Assembly: GCF_000744705.1 (NCBI RefSeq)
Contig: NZ_JQML01000001.1
Location: 3,854,017-3,918,016 of the forward strand
Source of the DNA: Streptacidiphilus albus JL83
Lineage (GTDB): Bacteria > Actinomycetota > Actinomycetes > Streptomycetales > Streptomycetaceae
Direction: 5' to 3'
DNA: 64,000 nt
Below the pieces are notes generated by a model, which saw nothing but the letters and a program-made list of their open reading frames with translations, made no database searches and was not told where the DNA came from. Shown here in pieces: positions 23,705 through 33,018 of this stretch. Position numbers and translations under genes: made by a program. Every line of letters begins with the position of its first letter. The stretch's first letter is position 1.

Positions 23705-26098
23705 GTGGCGGAATCACTCGGGGCGATGGTGCGCCGGCTGCGGAGGCAGGCTGGCTTGACGCAGGCTCAGCTGGCGGAGCGCGCCGGGTTGGGCGAACGC
23801 ACCATCGGCAGGATCGAGAACGACCGGCCCTTCGACCACCGGCGCGGAACCGTCACCCGACTCGCGGACGCGCTGGGAGCCGGCCCCCAGGACCGTCAGC
23901 GGCTGGCGACGGCGTTCGGCGGCGACGGCAGCGGCAGCGGCGGCAGCAGCGACGAAGAGGTGCCGCCGCCCGGGCCGAACGGTCCACCGTCCGAACCGGC
24001 TCGGGCACACGGCCCGCTCTCCGACGAGGCCGACACCTTAGCCAGGGAAATCAAGCGACGCTGGCGGCGCGAGGAGGCCCAACGGCGGGTGCACCATCCC
24101 TTCGCACTGCCGGTGCGGTGGCAGCAGGTGTCCGTGGGGCTGGCCGACCGACCGGAGAACACCCAGCGCCTCGCCCCCGGCGACACCTCGCCCGACGTGG
24201 ACCTGAGCGGCGACCTGCGCCGGGTGGCAGAGGTCTACCGGCGGATCCCTTCAGGGCGGCTGGCGGTCCTCGGCCGGGCCGGCTCCGGCAAGTCGATTCT
24301 GGCGATCAGGTTCGCCCTGGACCTGCTGGAGGCCCGGGCATGGTCCGACCGAATACCGGTGATCTTCAGTCTCGGCTCCTGGGACCCGAACACCATCGAC
24401 CTGCGCGACTGGCTCATCGACCGGCTGCTGCGTGACTTCCCGCACCTGGCCCGGCTGCTCCCGAGCGGGAAGTCGCTCGCTGCGGACCTGCTCGACGCCG
24501 ACCTCATCCTGCCGGTGCTGGACGGATTCGACGAGATCGCGGAAGGCCTGCGACGCGAGGCGCTGGAGGCGCTCAACCGCACCGAGCTGCGGCTCGTCCT
24601 GACCAGCCGCCAGGGCGAGTTCGCCGAGGCGGTCCGGGAGGCGCACGCGCCGCTCGCCTCTGCCGTCGTCGTCGAACTGTGCGACCTGGCCCTGGACGAC
24701 CTGCGGAACTACCTGCCCCGAACCGCTCCGACACTCCGAGGCCCGGCCGACCTCGACGAGCCCGGCTCGACCTGGGACACCGTCCTGGACGAGGCGCAGG
24801 CGACGAGGAGCGCCGGGGGCGCGAACCTCGCCTTCGCCCTCAGCACCCCGCTGATGATCGCCCTTGCGCGGACGATGTACAGCGACACTCCCGGTAGCAG
24901 TCCGGGTGAACTGCTGGACACGACGCGGTTTCCCGACGCACAGGCCATCGAGGAGCACCTGCTCGCGGGCTTCGTCCCCACGGTCTACCGGCGGCGCGCC
25001 CCCGAACGGCGTGACGACGGCCGTCCCCGCAGCAGGGAGTGGGACCCGGAGCGTGCCCAGCGCTGGCTCGGCTACCTCGCCCATCACCTGGTCCGGCTCG
25101 ACCGCGAGCGGCAGGACCTCGCCTGGTGGGAACTGGGCACCAGCATGAGCCGTTCCTCGCGCACCCTCATCATCGGCTTCCTGGCCGGACTGGCCTTCGG
25201 CGTCACGACCGCGATCGGGAACCTGCCGGTGGACCTGGTGGCGACCTCGCACGGGCTCGGGTTCGCCCTGGTGCGCGGCCTGGTGGTCGGACTCCTGCAC
25301 GGAATCGCGGCCGGACTGCTCTTCGGGCTCGTGTACTGGTACGGGTCCGAGCGCGAAGCCTTCAAACCGTCGCCCGTACGCATCACGCTCTCCGGCGGGA
25401 CTCGGCGGACGCGCGGCAATGTCGCCGCCAGGTTCGTGGGCGGTACGGTCGGCGGGCTGGCGGTCATGCTCATCCTGGTGCTCATCGACCAGTACGTGGT
25501 CGGACCGCTCGGGCTCGGGGACGGCGAGAGCGGCGGTGGGCTGATGGCCGCGATCGTGTTCCTGCCCGGGATCGGCCTCGCGACCGGTTTGGTGCTGGGC
25601 CTGCTGGCCCTGCTCGAAGCCCCCGTCAGGACCGAATCCGCCGTCAGCCCCGCCGACCTGCTGCGCATGGACCGCCAGAACGTGGTCTTCAATCTCCTCA
25701 CCTGGGCGCTCGTGATCGGATTCGGAGTCGGGCTCTTCGACGCGATCACGTCCGGGCCCCTGCGCGGGCTCGAAGTCGGCACCGTGTTCGGACTCGAAGC
25801 CGCCTTCGGCGCCGGGCTCGGGTACGGGCTCAGCCTGACCGCGTGGGGCCAGTGGGTGGCCCTGTCCCGCATCTGGCTGCCGCTGACCGGGCGGCTGCCC
25901 TGGGCGCTGATCGCCTTCCTGGACGACGCCCACCAGCGAGGCGTGCTGCGCCAGGCCGGCGCGGTGTACCAGTTCCGCCACGCCCGGATCCAGAGCCACC
26001 TGAGCCAGACCTTCCAGGAACGCCACGAGCCCCACGAGCCCGATGGGCCCGATCGACACGCACCACCGGCCGGCCCGGACCCGACACCGGCCACCTGA
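23705..26098 (+). CDS. XRE-HTH / NACHT NTPase with multiple C-terminal TM helices
   Basis: 797 aa from the GTG at 23705 (preceded by GGGGGAGAAGGG); an ATG at 23645 would add 20 residues. Residues 1-60 are an XRE helix-turn-helix (RRLRRQAGLTQAQLAERAGL, TIGRIEND). A linker with a Gly/Ser stretch is followed by a STAND/NACHT domain: Walker A VLGRAGSGKS (about 188-197), Walker B LPVLDGFDEI (about 269-278), sensor LVLTSRQGEF. From about residue 485 onward there are 7-8 hydrophobic segments, and the tail has the actinomycete NACHT hallmark YQFRHARIQSHLS. Such proteins are candidate immune or stress sensors. It is divergent from the vWA/PP2C/kinase/toxin operon. Confidence 0.88.
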   Translation: MAESLGAMVRRLRRQAGLTQAQLAERAGLGERTIGRIENDRPFDHRRGTVTRLADALGAGPQDRQRLATAFGGDGSGSGGSSDEEVPPPGPNGPPSEPARAHGPLSDEADTLAREIKRRWRREEAQRRVHHPFALPVRWQQVSVGLADRPENTQRLAPGDTSPDVDLSGDLRRVAEVYRRIPSGRLAVLGRAGSGKSILAIRFALDLLEARAWSDRIPVIFSLGSWDPNTIDLRDWLIDRLLRDFPHLARLLPSGKSLAADLLDADLILPVLDGFDEIAEGLRREALEALNRTELRLVLTSRQGEFAEAVREAHAPLASAVVVELCDLALDDLRNYLPRTAPTLRGPADLDEPGSTWDTVLDEAQATRSAGGANLAFALSTPLMIALARTMYSDTPGSSPGELLDTTRFPDAQAIEEHLLAGFVPTVYRRRAPERRDDGRPRSREWDPERAQRWLGYLAHHLVRLDRERQDLAWWELGTSMSRSSRTLIIGFLAGLAFGVTTAIGNLPVDLVATSHGLGFALVRGLVVGLLHGIAAGLLFGLVYWYGSEREAFKPSPVRITLSGGTRRTRGNVAARFVGGTVGGLAVMLILVLIDQYVVGPLGLGDGESGGGLMAAIVFLPGIGLATGLVLGLLALLEAPVRTESAVSPADLLRMDRQNVVFNLLTWALVIGFGVGLFDAITSGPLRGLEVGTVFGLEAAFGAGLGYGLSLTAWGQWVALSRIWLPLTGRLPWALIAFLDDAHQRGVLRQAGAVYQFRHARIQSHLSQTFQERHEPHEPDGPDRHAPPAGPDPTPAT

Positions 26099-26185
26099 CC
26101 GGAATGCGGCGCCGATCCTCGCGATCCGCCGCGATCGTTCAATCACCGATGCAGACGCGCAATCGACGCAATGGAGGGGTGGACC

Positions 26186-27205
26186 ATGAGTGCCAGGTCC
26201 AGGTACGGCGCGGGAAGGCCCAGCAGGAGGTTCATCCTCGCGGCCGCAGCAGTTCTGGGGGGCGCGAGCGGGATCGTGGGCACCCTCGGAGCCGGATCGG
26301 CAGCAGCGCAACCGGCCTCGCCCACGCTGCAGTACAGCTGCTCGTTCCCGGTGATCGGTGACGAGCCCATCACCGCGACGATATCCATGGACGTCCCGCC
26401 CTCACTGGCGGTCGGCGCGTCCAGTCCGCCGTTCGCCATCACCGCAACGGCGGCGGTGAACGGCACCTTCGCCTTCGGACTCCGCTACATCCTCGGCGTG
26501 AGGACCATCGAGGGCAGTCTGGACGCCGAGACCAGCGTCAACGCGCCCCAGGGCGAGACCGGCGTGCCCGTGCACCTCACCATCACCCCGACCGGCATCC
26601 CGGCATCCGGTTCCTTCGCCATCCCGGCGACCGGTACCGCGCCCACGCTCACCTTCAGCGAACCGGGCAGCGCCGACGTCACCGCCGGAGACTTCACCCT
26701 GCACCTCGTCCCGTTGGACGCCAACGGCAACATCACCAACCCGGGCCGGATCAACGTTCCCTGCACCCTCAACTCCGGGCAGGACAACGTCGTCACGTCG
26801 TTCGACATCACCGGGACCAGGACGACGACCGGCCCAGCTGCCCCCGGCAGGCCCGGCACCCCTGGCACCCCCGGCTCCCCCGGCTCCCCCGGCTCCCCCG
26901 GCTCCCCCGGCTCCGGGAAGCGGACAGACCCGGCGACCGCCGAACCGACCACCCACAGCACGACCGGCTCACCCACCCCCGACGGTTCCGGCAGCGCCAC
27001 CGCCGGGCCTGCAACCGCCGTGCCCGCCGGCGCCGTTGCGCCGGACCCGACGGGGTCCCCGACCAGAGCGGCGGCGACGGCCAAAACCGCCGGTGGGCTG
27101 GGCACCGTGGGCCTGATCCTCCTGGCCGTGGGCATCCTGGTCGTGGCCGCGGCCGTACTCCGCTTCGCCCCGCGGCTCAACCGGCGACGCCGCCCCGACC
27201 TGTGA
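26186..27205 (+). CDS. DUF6801-type secreted, membrane-anchored protein with collagen-like repeats
   Basis: 339 aa from the ATG at 26186 (GGAGG 8 nt upstream). N-terminal export signal with RRFILAAAAVLGG and a likely cleavage after GAGSAAAQ. The mature start LQYSCSFPVIGDEPITATIS is the hallmark of the DUF6801 secreted domain (YxCxFPxIGxxP), here about 180 residues. Then come a run of PG(R/T/S) triplets (about 214-237; coded by 9-bp GGCTCCCCC repeats at 26873-26912), a Thr/Pro/Ala-rich stalk and a C-terminal TM helix with RRRR tail. No LPXTG is seen. It resembles a cell-surface stalked protein; function unknown. Confidence 0.8.
   Translation: MSARSRYGAGRPSRRFILAAAAVLGGASGIVGTLGAGSAAAQPASPTLQYSCSFPVIGDEPITATISMDVPPSLAVGASSPPFAITATAAVNGTFAFGLRYILGVRTIEGSLDAETSVNAPQGETGVPVHLTITPTGIPASGSFAIPATGTAPTLTFSEPGSADVTAGDFTLHLVPLDANGNITNPGRINVPCTLNSGQDNVVTSFDITGTRTTTGPAAPGRPGTPGTPGSPGSPGSPGSPGSGKRTDPATAEPTTHSTTGSPTPDGSGSATAGPATAVPAGAVAPDPTGSPTRAAATAKTAGGLGTVGLILLAVGILVVAAAVLRFAPRLNRRRRPDL
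26873..26912 (+). repeat. 9-bp GGCTCCCCC tandem repeat coding for Pro-Gly-Ser triplets
   Basis: At least four near-perfect copies, coding for a collagen-like PGSPGSPGS segment inside the secreted protein. It may vary in length by slippage in multiples of three codons. Confidence 0.8.
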
Positions 27206-27212
27206 CGAGAGG

Positions 27213-27692
27213 TCAGTCGGCGAGCACCTGTTCGCGCAGGATGTCGGCGTGTCCGCAGTGCTGGGCCAGCTCCCGCAGAACTTGCAGGTACACCCAGCGA
27301 AGCGTGCGCGGCCCGGTCCGGTGGCCGGTCACGACGGCGTCCAGCGGCAGGTCCGCGATCGCCGTCCGGGCCGTGGCGCAGGCCTCTCGATGGGCCGCCG
27401 TGACCGAGGCGACGGTGTCGTCGTCGGAGAGCCGGAAGGAGTCGTCCGGACTCTGCACCAGGCCGAGCTCCCGGCGGGACGTGCCCCCGACGCACTCCTC
27501 GAACCACACGCGCTGCATCCACGTGACGTGCTTGAGCAGCCCGAGCAGCGTCGTCGCCGACGGGACCAGCCGCCGACTGGCCTGTTCCTCGGTGAGAGAG
27601 TCGAGAGTCGCCTCGATGGCACTGCGACAGTCCTCGATGAACGCATCGAGCTGGGTGCGTTCATTCTCCAACGGCACATCGGACGAACCCAT
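27213..27692 (-). CDS. DinB-like (DUF664) family protein
   Basis: 159-aa four-helix-bundle protein of the DinB/DUF664 group, which includes thiol-dependent S-transferases and many uncharacterised stress proteins. The three metal-binding histidine regions are recognisable as LLGLLKHVTWMQRVWF, an internal TAAHREACATART and the C-terminal RELAQHCGHADILREQ. The start ATG at 27692 is preceded by GGAGGCTCCG. The stop lies 8 nt past the stop of the convergent DUF6801 gene. Substrate unknown; mycothiol- or bacillithiol-related transfer is described for relatives. Confidence 0.82.
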   Translation of the reverse strand: MGSSDVPLENERTQLDAFIEDCRSAIEATLDSLTEEQASRRLVPSATTLLGLLKHVTWMQRVWFEECVGGTSRRELGLVQSPDDSFRLSDDDTVASVTAAHREACATARTAIADLPLDAVVTGHRTGPRTLRWVYLQVLRELAQHCGHADILREQVLAD

Positions 27693-28119
27693 CGGAGCCT
27701 CCTGTCACGCCGCAGGCCGAGGGCCACAGCAGCTCGTACGAGCGGCGGCCCACGGCGGCGCCGACAGTCATGGTCCCACGACCCCTGCTGCACGAGTCGG
27801 CGTAAGTCACCAGCGCCCGGTCCAGCCGCGCCGTTCCCGCCAGTACCCGTAGTTGAGACAGCACGGGTACGTAGGAACAGGTGGAGCCAGCTCCGCCTCA
27901 AGGTCCGAAGCGGAGGACCGGGGCCAAGGCCGGCAACCACTGCCCTCCCGTCCCTTCCGTCCGGAGACGCTCCGGTGGCTGGTAGGCGAAGCGCGAGGCG
28001 GGCATCCTGGCAGTGTCCTTCCCCGCGTCCCTGGTGCTGGAGCTGAAGCGTCGGTCCCGACAGCAGGCACCTTCGTCGGAAGAGTTTCCACAGCATGTGG
28101 ACAACTTCGCCGGCAAAGG
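27693..28119. other. Intergenic sequence without a supportable gene
   Basis: No gene with a ribosome site and actinomycete-like codon bias was found in these 427 bases. It leads into the integrase remnant and may include scrambled upstream parts of that gene. Confidence 0.4.
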
Positions 28120-28282
28120 AGGGGCAAGGGGGTCCACTTCCATGACCTCCGGCACTCGGGCAACAGCCTGGCGGCGACCGGCGGAACGGCCACGCCCGAG
28201 CCGATGAACCGCATGGGGCACCCGACCGTGCGCGCGGCCATGATCCGGGAGCGACGGTGGCAACGAGGGCACCGGTACCGGC
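28120..28282 (+). pseudogene. Tyrosine recombinase (phage/ICE integrase) C-terminal fragment
   Basis: In one frame the translation includes GVHFHDLRHSGNSLAATGG and NRMGHPTVRAAMI. These match box II of tyrosine integrases (FHDLRHTxxTLxxxxG...ERMGHSSxRAALIY), with the Arg-His-x-x-Arg/His residues partly kept. The catalytic Tyr region is altered (RERRWQRGH) and no coherent upstream domain or start codon was found. It is a decayed integrase, implying an old mobile element in the 27.7-30.6 kb region. Confidence 0.7.
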
Positions 28283-28429
28283 GCGAGCGGAGCGAACGAG
28301 ATCAGGTGAGCCGGCACGGATCGACCACGACGCGCGAGCGAAGCGATCGCCTTGATCATCACAGTGTCCCCGGGCACGGCCGGAAATGCGCGCAACGCCA
28401 AAGACCCACGCCAACGGGCGCCTTGGGAC

Positions 28430-29581
28430 CTACGACACTTGGAAGAGCGCATGAGTACCCGCGGTGCGCCACGCGGCCCCTGATGCCTCCAGTGTGGCCA
28501 GGGTGCCTGGCTCCAGCCCGACCACGACGTCCGACTTCAGCGTGCGGAGAGCCGCAACAGGGCCCGGGAAGTAGCTGGTCACCTGACCGAAGGGAACCGT
28601 GGGGTCCCACCAGCGGTCACCGACAAGCCGACGGTAGTTGAGGTCGCCCTTGAGGATCGTCGCGGATGCCGACGCGAATTGCGTTCGCAGGGTGTCCGGC
28701 ATGGCAGTGAAGTCGAACGGTGCGCAGAAGAACGGGTCTGTGCGCACGCAGAGTTGCCCCGCGGCCGCCGCACCCCGCAGCCGCTCCCCCACCTCTCGGG
28801 CCGCGCCGTCGACAGCCACCAGCTTGCGCAAGCAATCGGCGACGTCCGCGATCGTCGCGTCGGAGACGTAGTAGGGCGTCGGCTTCACGTAAAGGACCAC
28901 TTCGCCAACCGTGCCGGAGGCGAGAAGGTGGTCAGTCAGGACCAGATCGGCGATCAGCTCGCTGCCGGCGTTGTCCGCGACGATCGCCAGGCTGCCACCA
29001 CGGGTGGCATCAAGCAGCTTCCACAAGTCGTCACTGTCGTCGGCTACCAAGCCTGAGATCTCCGAGGCGCGACCGGCCTGGATCTGAAAGCTGAGGTCCG
29101 CGCGGTTGCCCCAGAGACTCGATAGCAGGAGCGCCTGCCCTCGGTCGTCGTCGGCGAGGTTCGCGAGGTGGCCCAGCGCTCGAACCTCAGCTGCGACTAC
29201 CTCGCCCGCCAGTTCCGCCTGCTTGAACGGCGCGAAGAGGTCGACTCCCTTCCAGATCCCCTCGCCGAAGTAGCCCACGGCGTTCAGCAGCCGCCGGTAG
29301 AAGAAGGATTCCGCCCACAGGAACGGCGCCTCCGTCCACGGCTTGCCGTAGTAGTCGCGCCCCCATGCCTGCCACTGATCTGCAGCGGGCGCGCCGGCGG
29401 GCAGACGCTCCATGACCCCGCTGACGTTCTCGTCCGACAGGTTCCTCAGGGCCTGCTGTTGCTCCGGGCCGAGCGGCCAGGCCCCGAGGATCCGTTCGAC
29501 GAGAGCGGGATGGCGCTTGACGAACACGTCCGTGGCGAATGGCGACTCACTCGAAATGATCACCGGGGCCTGCTCGGTCAT
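28430..29581 (-). CDS. DUF89 / ARMT1-like damage-control phosphatase family protein
   Basis: 383 aa from the ATG at 29581 (AGAGGGA about 8 nt upstream). It matches the DUF89/ARMT1 fold: WGRDYYGKPWTEAPFLWAE near residue 70, LLLSSLWGNRADLSFQ (ligands Asn/Asp), then SLAIVADNAGSELIADLVLT with the metal-binding Asp-Asn, and the late ILKGDLNYRRLVGD with the catalytic Asp region. The family (damage-control phosphatases / protein carboxyl methyltransferase relatives) hydrolyses phosphorylated metabolites with a bound divalent metal. The actual substrate in this organism is unknown. Confidence 0.85.
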   Translation of the reverse strand: MTEQAPVIISSESPFATDVFVKRHPALVERILGAWPLGPEQQQALRNLSDENVSGVMERLPAGAPAADQWQAWGRDYYGKPWTEAPFLWAESFFYRRLLNAVGYFGEGIWKGVDLFAPFKQAELAGEVVAAEVRALGHLANLADDDRGQALLLSSLWGNRADLSFQIQAGRASEISGLVADDSDDLWKLLDATRGGSLAIVADNAGSELIADLVLTDHLLASGTVGEVVLYVKPTPYYVSDATIADVADCLRKLVAVDGAAREVGERLRGAAAAGQLCVRTDPFFCAPFDFTAMPDTLRTQFASASATILKGDLNYRRLVGDRWWDPTVPFGQVTSYFPGPVAALRTLKSDVVVGLEPGTLATLEASGAAWRTAGTHALFQVS

Positions 29582-29585
29582 ACTG

Positions 29586-29712
29586 CTATCCCTCTCGGGT
29601 CGGGGGCAGGTCGAGGGCGACGACGCCGGCGGCGCTGCCAACGGGGATGCGGCCCTGGACAGGATCGTAGGCGGCACAGTTGAGGCTGCCGTCGACGCGA
29701 ACCTCCGCAAGC
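29586..29712 (-). pseudogene. C-terminal beta-propeller (WD40-like) fragment
   Basis: Just upstream of the DUF89 gene on the same strand, a frame that ends in TAG at 29586-29588 reads LAEVRVDGSLNCAAYDP then GRIPVGSAAGVVALDLPP. This is the typical final blade of WD40-repeat NACHT/kinase proteins of streptomycetes. No start codon or earlier blades are found upstream (29713-30000), so it is a leftover of a larger gene. Confidence 0.5.
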
Positions 29713-30658
29713 TGCTGCCCAGGCATCAGGGGCCGCCGCGCAAGTCCTCGGCCGTACCGACCACCACCGCTTCGACAACCCGGGCCACTGCCTCATCGTC
29801 GACCACGGCTGGACCGACCTGGCCGACTGCTCCCTGACCTGGCGAGGCCGGTACCCGAGCCGACCCTGGTCCGCCTCGCCCAGGCGTGGGCGCAATAGCG
29901 CCCGGGTTCCCGCCCGGGCGACGACCGTGCTCGTACCCCGTCGCCGTTCGACGTCGGTTACCTCACTGTCGAACACGCGGAAATCTATGTTGGCTGGAGT
30001 AGACATCGGGCGGTGAGGTAGCTAGGGTTTCTCTCGTAGCCCAGAAGGACAGCAGGGCCCGGCAGAAACGAACTGCCAGGCAGCAGTACCCGCAAGTGCA
30101 GTACGCAGGACGGTTCGGCGGTGGAGCTCCGAAGCCAGGGCTGGTGCAGGACGGCGACGGAACTGACCTCCGGACCGGGTGGCCCGCAGTGATCAGGGGC
30201 TGCCACCAGCAGTGACGCAGTGGCACTACCCGCAAGTGCAGTCCGCAGGACCCAGCAGCGAAGCAAGTGAGTGGTACCTCGGTGAAGGCGTCGGCTGCGG
30301 GCGCGCGCACCGGGAGGTTCGGCGGTGGGGTTCCAAGCCAGAGCAGGTGCAGGACGGGCGACGGGGCTGGCTGCCGAAGAGTGGCGCTGTCACAGGCCGC
30401 TGAGCAGTACGTATCACCAGCAGTACGCATTCCCCCGTTTGGTAAGTGATTGACCCCAGAGGAAGAACGGAGGAGCGAGGCGCCATCAGGATCGCCCGGG
30501 CGGAAGTCTTGAGCCCGGGTACCGCAGGACATCGATAGTGAGGTGGTCTGAGGTCAAGCAACCGCGATCCCCGCAGTGCCGACAGAAGCCAGGTCGGATA
30601 CGCGGAAACAGAGGGCCGGCGCAGTACCGGGGCCGGCAGATGGTGTAGCAGTTCCTTC
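29713..30658. other. Long non-coding leader/intergenic region with internal repeats
   Basis: No protein gene is supported in these 946 bases. From 30087 onward there are two repeat families. Unit A (25 bp, TACCCGCAAGTGCAG...GCAGGAC) is at 30087-30111 and 30227-30251 with one mismatch. Unit B (49 bp, GGTTCGGCGGTGG...GCGACGG) is at 30112-30160 and 30316-30364. AGCAGTAC recurs at about 30083, 30404 and 30418. The region ends in a strong hairpin in front of a MerR-like gene; it may be a long 5' leader or an ncRNA. Confidence 0.5.
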
Positions 30659-30690
30659 GGGGCCCGGGTGCCAGATGGCACCCGGGCCCC
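30659..30690 (+). terminator. 14-bp GC hairpin in front of a MerR-like gene (terminator or attenuator)
   Basis: GGGGCCCGGGTGCC at 30659-30672 pairs perfectly with 30677-30690 across an AGAT loop. It lies 26 nt before the ATG at 30717. It could end an upstream transcript or attenuate expression of the MerR-like gene. Confidence 0.6.
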
Positions 30691-30716
30691 TCCACGCGTT
30701 CAAAAAGAGAGGCAAC

Positions 30717-31055
30717 ATGACAGCAGACGACTCGTTCGGCCGTCTCGACGACGACGACTACCCCGCCTACACCATGGGCCGGGCCGCCGAGATGCTCGGC
30801 ACCACCCAGGGCTTCCTCCGCGCCATCGGCGAAGCCCGCCTGATCACCCCCCTGCGCTCCACCGGCGGCCACCGCCGCTACTCCCGCTACCAGCTGCGCA
30901 TCGCCGCCCGCGCCCGCGAACTCGTCGACCACGGCACCCCCATCGAGGCCGCCTGCCGCATCGTCATCCTCGAAGACCAGCTCGAAGAAGCCATGCGCAT
31001 CAACGCCGAATACCGCCGCGCCGCCGAATCAGCCGACCCAACGGCCGCAACCTGA
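30717..31055 (+). CDS. MerR-like helix-turn-helix protein
   Basis: 112-aa DNA-binding protein. The start ATG at 30717 has AGAGAGG about 6 nt upstream; no earlier start gives a consistent N-terminus. Residues 18-50 hold the MerR winged-helix pattern: AYTMGRAAEMLGTTQGFLRA (helix-turn-helix), ITPLRSTGGHRRYSRYQL (wing with GGHRxY). The C-terminal part is a short helix (AACRIVILEDQLEEAMRIN) that could dimerise; there is no effector-binding domain. The same gene type is often found near cold-shock genes in streptomycetes (from memory). It is preceded by a hairpin and repeat-rich leader. Confidence 0.85.
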   Translation: MTADDSFGRLDDDDYPAYTMGRAAEMLGTTQGFLRAIGEARLITPLRSTGGHRRYSRYQLRIAARARELVDHGTPIEAACRIVILEDQLEEAMRINAEYRRAAESADPTAAT

Positions 31056-31418
31056 GGCAGCCCGGACCGGATACCCCTGCCCCCGCCATCACCTTCAAGC
31101 AGACGGATGCCCCGGACAGCCGTGCCGCCCGAGCTGAGGCGGTGGTCCATGACTCAGTTCGATCGAAGGTGGACCCTCACGCTGGAAGCCCGACGGGGCC
31201 AAGGACACTGCAGAGACCGGCCTGGGACCGGACCGGCCCCTCGCAGTTCACGCCTTCCGACAGGCAACACGCCCCCGGCTGAATCGATGCGGCACTCCGC
31301 TCGGGGGACGCCGGCCTGGGATCGTCGACAGACCCGGAGAGGAACAGTGCGATCACGTCGTCGGCACTGGACTGTCGCTCCCGTGCGAGCTGCGGTCATA
31401 CTGGAGGCAATGACAAAT
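31056..31418. other. Intergenic region before a small conserved gene
   Basis: No gene seen. The last part (31340-31400) has CATACTGGAGG with GTCGGCACTGGACTGTCG upstream, a possible promoter, and ends with the GGAGG ribosome site at 31403-31407. Confidence 0.35.
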
Positions 31419-31631
31419 ATGCGCATGCCCAAGCGTCACCTGCCCTCCAGTCCCTTCAAGACCGTGGCAGCGCCCCCGGACCGGTTCTTCGCAGTGGGCA
31501 GCAGGGTCACCCACGACGTCTACGGCCTGGGTCGGGTCACCGCGGTCGAGGACGGTGTCGCGGTCGTGGTCGACTTCGGTGCGCTCCTGAAGCGCGTCGC
31601 CAGCCCGTACGCCAAGATGACCGGTCTGTAG
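31419..31631 (+). CDS. Small conserved protein with CarD/Tudor-like fold segment
   Basis: 70 aa from the ATG at 31419 (GGAGG ends 11 nt before it; ATGs at 31410 and 31425 are also in frame). The sequence FAVGSRVTHDVYGLGRVTAV followed by GVAVVVDFG is the short beta-barrel (SH3/Tudor-like) repeat seen at the end of UvrD-like helicases and in CarD-type proteins (GxxVxHxxYGxGxV). The end VASPYAKMTGL is strongly conserved among streptomycete homologues as I recall. It probably binds nucleic acid or a protein partner. Confidence 0.7.
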   Translation: MRMPKRHLPSSPFKTVAAPPDRFFAVGSRVTHDVYGLGRVTAVEDGVAVVVDFGALLKRVASPYAKMTGL

Positions 31632-31754
31632 CAGCCGTCCGAACCCCGGCCGGGGCGCTGCCGTGCCTTCCCCTCGTAAGGTTCGGGTCGCCCCGGCTCG
31701 CCGTCCGTGCCCGGGCGATCACGGCGTCATGCGTGGCAGGTACGATTTCGGTCC

Positions 31755-32138
31755 ATGTCTTCGAGTCCTGGGGCCGGGGTACTGCGACGCCACGACGGCC
31801 ACCCCTTCGCACAATTGGGCGTACTGGTGTGGGACGACCTGCACCAGCTCGGGATGCTGGTCTTCGACGCGGAGGCCCCGCACGAGGGACGCGGGCGCGG
31901 CGTCTCCCTGCTGCTGTCGGAGTCGGGCGTCATGCTGGGCTGGATCCTGGCCGACGAGTCGCAGATCGACCAGGACACCCCCGGGGGCCGGCAGGGGCGC
32001 ACCTCGGTGACGATCCTGACCGGTGCGCTGTCGAGTGTGCTGCTGGCACTCGGGTACCGGGTAAGGGTGGAGTACATGGACGGCGCCATCCCCGCCCCGT
32101 ACCTGTACGTGGACGGCTTCACCGCGCGCCCCAACTGA
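31755..32138 (+). CDS. Conserved hypothetical protein (127 aa)
   Basis: The ATG at 31755 is chosen because upstream sequence loses protein-like character; no strong ribosome site is visible. The product is soluble, mixed alpha/beta, with no recognised motif. Landmarks: FAQLGVLVWDDLHQLGMLVF near the start, WILADESQIDQD in the middle and LALGYRVRVEYMDGAIPAPY near the end. The gene lies immediately before the cold-shock locus but on its own promoter as far as can be seen. Confidence 0.6.
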   Translation: MSSSPGAGVLRRHDGHPFAQLGVLVWDDLHQLGMLVFDAEAPHEGRGRGVSLLLSESGVMLGWILADESQIDQDTPGGRQGRTSVTILTGALSSVLLALGYRVRVEYMDGAIPAPYLYVDGFTARPN

Positions 32139-32621
<483 letters not shown>

Positions 32622-33018
32622 CGCTTGGCCGCAGCACTTGTCGCTGCGAAGCACCTGCCCGCACCACTCGAAAAGTGGTGCGGGCGGGTGGCACCACCCT
32701 TTCTGAACTTCTTTCCGGCCCGCTTTTCGGGCCCTCTGGCCCCGCCACCGGCGATCAATCCTCGCGAGACGCTCCGCGCCGCGTTCGGATATCGCCCCTG
32801 CCGTGACTCTCTGGTTTTTTCTTCTTGCGAGTACGGTTCGAGGTTTCTGCCGCCCCATTTCCTTCGGGTGTGCGCCGACCGTAGGTGACGTGCCGCACGG
32901 TTCCACCGTCCACGCCCCGCATTCTTTTCTTCTGGCTCGTTCGTGTGATCTCCCCGCACCTGCTCAGGCGCGGCCTGGAGCCTTCCTCGACACGCGCCCC
33001 CTTGAGGAAGGTCCTCCT
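32622..33018 (+). promoter_or_regulatory. Leader region between the cold-shock and helicase genes
   Basis: No gene seen. 32657-32685 is a 12-bp perfect hairpin (given separately). Bases 32814-32831 (TTTTTTCTTCTTGCGAGT) form an AT-rich patch that may hold a promoter or a long U-rich leader for the helicase, whose GTG is at 33019. Cold-shock helicases often carry long 5' leaders. Confidence 0.4.
32657..32685 (+). terminator. Terminator hairpin after the cold-shock gene
   Basis: GCCCGCACCACT at 32657-32668 pairs with 32674-32685 across a CGAAA loop, 36 nt after the stop codon. Confidence 0.8.

Noticed and set aside
30087..30364. CRISPR array in the repeat region before the MerR-like gene
   Set aside because: Only two copies each of two different repeats, with unequal spacing and no cas genes.
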